Positions 13,426 through 14,673 of a stretch of 14,673 nt of DNA are shown piece after piece. Below the pieces are notes generated by a model. That model was given only the letters and a program-made list of their open reading frames with translations. It made no database searches and was not told where the DNA came from. The stretch's first letter is position 1. Each line of letters begins with the position of its first letter. Made by a program: the position numbers and the translations under genes. This DNA is from Gammaproteobacteria bacterium. GTDB taxonomy: Bacteria; Pseudomonadota; Gammaproteobacteria; Methylococcales; UBA2780. The DNA lies in the NCBI GenBank assembly GCA_003646305.1, contig QNFJ01000029.1, positions 1 through 14,673 of the forward strand, given 5' to 3'.

Positions 13426-13877
13426 TCTATCAGATGGGTAGTGGGTTAATGATCTCAATTCTTTTTGCGGGTTTTTCTCTTGCACTGGCTCTTCTCCTTT
13501 TTTTGCTTTTCAAATTGCATAAAGTGACTCAGTTTCAAGCGGGACAGGCTGAGCTATTTAACAGCAGGCTGGATTCAAAAGAGAATGATTTAGCTGCGCT
13601 AACCATTTCAGCAGTCGGTATGGATAGAAAGATAGAGCTACTTGAGCAACGGCTTTCTGAAGTGGAAGAGCAGTTGCTGGAAGTTAGCCAACATGAACAA
13701 GGAGACTCTTCTTACCACTCTGCCATTCGGCAGGCACAGGATGGTGCGAGTTTTGACCAACTGGTCGATGAATGCAACATTAGCCGAGAAGAGGCTGACC
13801 TGATTGTCAGATTGTACGGCTCAAGTGATTCGGGATTGGTTAGTGAGTGGTCAGATAAAAACAGGGTTGACCTCTAG
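13422..13877 (+). CDS. DUF2802 membrane/coiled-coil protein, SwrB-like architecture
   Basis: The 151-residue product has a short N-terminus, one membrane helix (about 9-30) and a charged stretch with probable coiled coil (about 66-92, MDRKIELLEQRLSEVEEQLLEV). A C-terminal helix-turn-helix-like segment follows (about 98-133, AIRQAQDGASFDQLVDECN then ISREEADLIVRLYG). This is what I know as DUF2802, often found beside cheW in polar-flagellate gammaproteobacteria; its function is not established to my knowledge. The layout resembles Bacillus SwrB, which sits at the end of the fla/che operon and promotes flagellar export assembly; homology is not shown. Start: ATG 13422 overlaps the upstream TGA; ATG 13434 or 13449 are alternatives. 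The stop shares CTAG with the opposing gene. Confidence 0.85.
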   Translation: MIYQMGSGLMISILFAGFSLALALLLFLLFKLHKVTQFQAGQAELFNSRLDSKENDLAALTISAVGMDRKIELLEQRLSEVEEQLLEVSQHEQGDSSYHSAIRQAQDGASFDQLVDECNISREEADLIVRLYGSSDSGLVSEWSDKNRVDL

Positions 13878-13901
13878 GGCGGGTAGCCTGGAGGACGTTT
13901 T
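13871..13901 (+). terminator. stem-loop at the convergent gene ends, candidate terminator
   Basis: CCTCTAGG (13871-13878) pairs with CCTGGAGG (13887-13894) as an eight-base stem with one T-G wobble and an eight-base loop. ACG and TTTT (13898-13901) follow. It would end the + strand che transcript exactly at the stop codon of the DUF2802 gene. On the - strand the wobble becomes an A-C mismatch and the T run is about ten bases away, so it should be weaker there. The structure overlaps coding sequence of the opposing flhX-like gene. Confidence 0.45.
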
Positions 13902-14164
13902 CCCGATAGCATATAAGCAAATGCAATGACTTCTGCAACGGCGACATAGAGCTGTTGAGGGATTTCATCACCAACCGGGATCGTGCCAAGAAGCTTAGCG
14001 AGTTCAGGATCACCCTGTAGAGGTATTCCATGCTCGTTAGCAATATCGATTATCTCTTGCGCCAGTTCCCCACGTCCCTTGGCAGTGACTTGAGGGCTGT
14101 TCTCTCCATCATAACGAAGCGCAATGGCAAGATCTGGTGGATTTATAATAGAGTCGTCTTTCAT
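13874..14164 (-). CDS. FlhX-like protein (FlhB C-terminal domain only)
   Basis: The 96-residue protein matches only the cytoplasmic C-terminal domain of FlhB, the flagellar export switch. Recognisable blocks are NPPDLAIALRYD (8-19), PQVTAKGRGELAQEI (24-38), ANEHGIPLQGDPELAKLL (42-59), VGDEIPQQLYVAVAEVIAFAY (64-84) and a Pro-rich tail RPPGYPP. The FlhB autocleavage motif NPTH is NPPD here, so the catalytic Asn is kept but Thr and His are replaced. The protein begins close to where cleaved FlhB-CC would begin. Such short proteins are known as FlhX; in Helicobacter pylori one was proposed to act as a spare part for FlhB. Its ATG overlaps the stop of the upstream fliK-like gene (ATGA), and no separate ribosome site is seen. 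Confidence 0.9.
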   Translation of the reverse strand: MKDDSIINPPDLAIALRYDGENSPQVTAKGRGELAQEIIDIANEHGIPLQGDPELAKLLGTIPVGDEIPQQLYVAVAEVIAFAYMLSGKRPPGYPP

Positions 14165-14673
14165 GCGCGTTCACTAACAAGTTGTTCTTCTGACTTTGGA
14201 CAATCGGCTTCGACCGGTTTTCCGTTACGCGTTCCTAACTGTCCAGTTTCCAGGCCAACGGAAGACAACCGTTTTGCCAGATCATTGAGATGGTTCTCAA
14301 TCAAGTCACAGACCACAGCATCTTCGGACCAAAAATAGCTGTCGACCTGATTACCATTAAGGATAATTTTACTATAGATAGTGCCAAGGCCTGGGGGAGT
14401 TATCTCAAGCACAACACTCCAGGATGCCTCTTTTTCAGAAGAGCTGTTTACATCCTCCTGGGTAATGGTCAGTTTCAGTGAATCGGTCTGAGTGCCTCCA
14501 CTAAGAAAGGGGAGTTCAAGCTGCCATGATTGTTTTAGGCTTTCTTCTTTGGGCAGAGAGGCAAGCTGGTCTAGAACAATTTTTGCAACGGCTCCCTCTG
14601 TTTTGCCGATAAGCTCTCTTAGTTCAGCAGCAAGTTGGGGTAAAAGAGCCGTTTGCTGAGCGGTTGTGGTCGC
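14161..14673 (-). CDS. FliK-like hook-length control domain protein, C-terminal part
   Basis: The frame is open from the window edge (14673) to a TGA at 14163-14161, giving 170 residues; the start lies outside. It carries the FliK C-terminal (Flg_hook) domain: LELPFLSGGTQTDSLKLTI, SWSVVLEITPPGLGTIYSKI, LNGNQVDSYFWSEDAVVCD and LIENHLNDLAKRLSSVGL, ending in an acidic tail. FliK measures the hook and tells FlhB to switch export to filament proteins. This copy sits in front of the flhX-like gene with a four-base ATGA overlap, so the two are likely made together. It is probably not the main fliK, which is usually found with the fliE-to-fliR genes. That distinction is inferred from context only. 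The methionine at 14412 is internal, not a start, since the domain begins upstream of it. Confidence 0.85.
   Translation of the reverse strand, partial: ATTTAQQTALLPQLAAELRELIGKTEGAVAKIVLDQLASLPKEESLKQSWQLELPFLSGGTQTDSLKLTITQEDVNSSSEKEASWSVVLEITPPGLGTIYSKIILNGNQVDSYFWSEDAVVCDLIENHLNDLAKRLSSVGLETGQLGTRNGKPVEADCPKSEEQLVSERA

Noticed and set aside
14030..14481. Forward open frames across the right edge
   Set aside because: They run antisense to the FlhX-like and FliK-like genes, which have clear family motifs.

Overview
The window is a chromosomal flagellar and chemotaxis locus from a polarly flagellated gammaproteobacterium. It reads, all on the + strand: flhA - flhF - fleN(flhG) - fliA - cheY - cheZ - cheA - cheB - motC - motD - parC (ParA-like) - parP - cheW - small ORF - DUF2802 gene. 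A convergent pair, a fliK-like gene cut by the window edge and an flhX-like gene, lies on the - strand. The order, including motCD between cheB and the ParA-like gene, is the one I know from Pseudomonas and related marine groups (Oceanospirillales/Alteromonadales type). Vibrio has the same block but, as I recall it, without motCD. Base composition looks mid-GC and fairly uniform. I see no insertion sequence, tRNA, CRISPR array or foreign island, so this looks like core chromosome. Genus cannot be fixed from the sequence alone.

Positions 1-143 hold a strong sigma-54 type promoter (GG-N10-GC) and, in the leader, a 14-base FleQ-type box just before flhA. Positions 144-5121 are an export/placement/sigma-factor block: FlhA (export gate), FlhF (SRP-type GTPase placing the flagellum), FleN/FlhG (MinD-type counter of flagellar number) and FliA (sigma-28). 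The genes overlap or nearly touch. A bulged stem-loop follows fliA, and a 126-base gap separates it from cheY.

Positions 5248-12655 carry the chemotaxis core and its partners. CheA/CheY/CheZ/CheB are the signalling enzymes. MotC/MotD form a proton-type stator. A ParA-like ATPase (ParC) and the CheW-like ParP are the module that places and partitions polar chemosensory arrays in Vibrio. CheW follows after a short gap. No cheR is present here; it must be elsewhere.

Positions 13256-14673 are the least ordinary part: a 51-residue charged small ORF started by TTG behind a perfect AGGAGG, a membrane/coiled-coil DUF2802 protein with SwrB-like architecture, and the opposing fliK-like/flhX-like pair. 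The convergent genes share a CTAG stop inside a stem-loop that could terminate transcription.

No wholly new system stands out. The points most worth following are the duplicated short motif in the CheA linker (probable docking site in place of a P2 domain), the DUF2802/SwrB parallel, the 51-residue ORF, and the FliK-like plus non-cleavable FlhB-tail pair.
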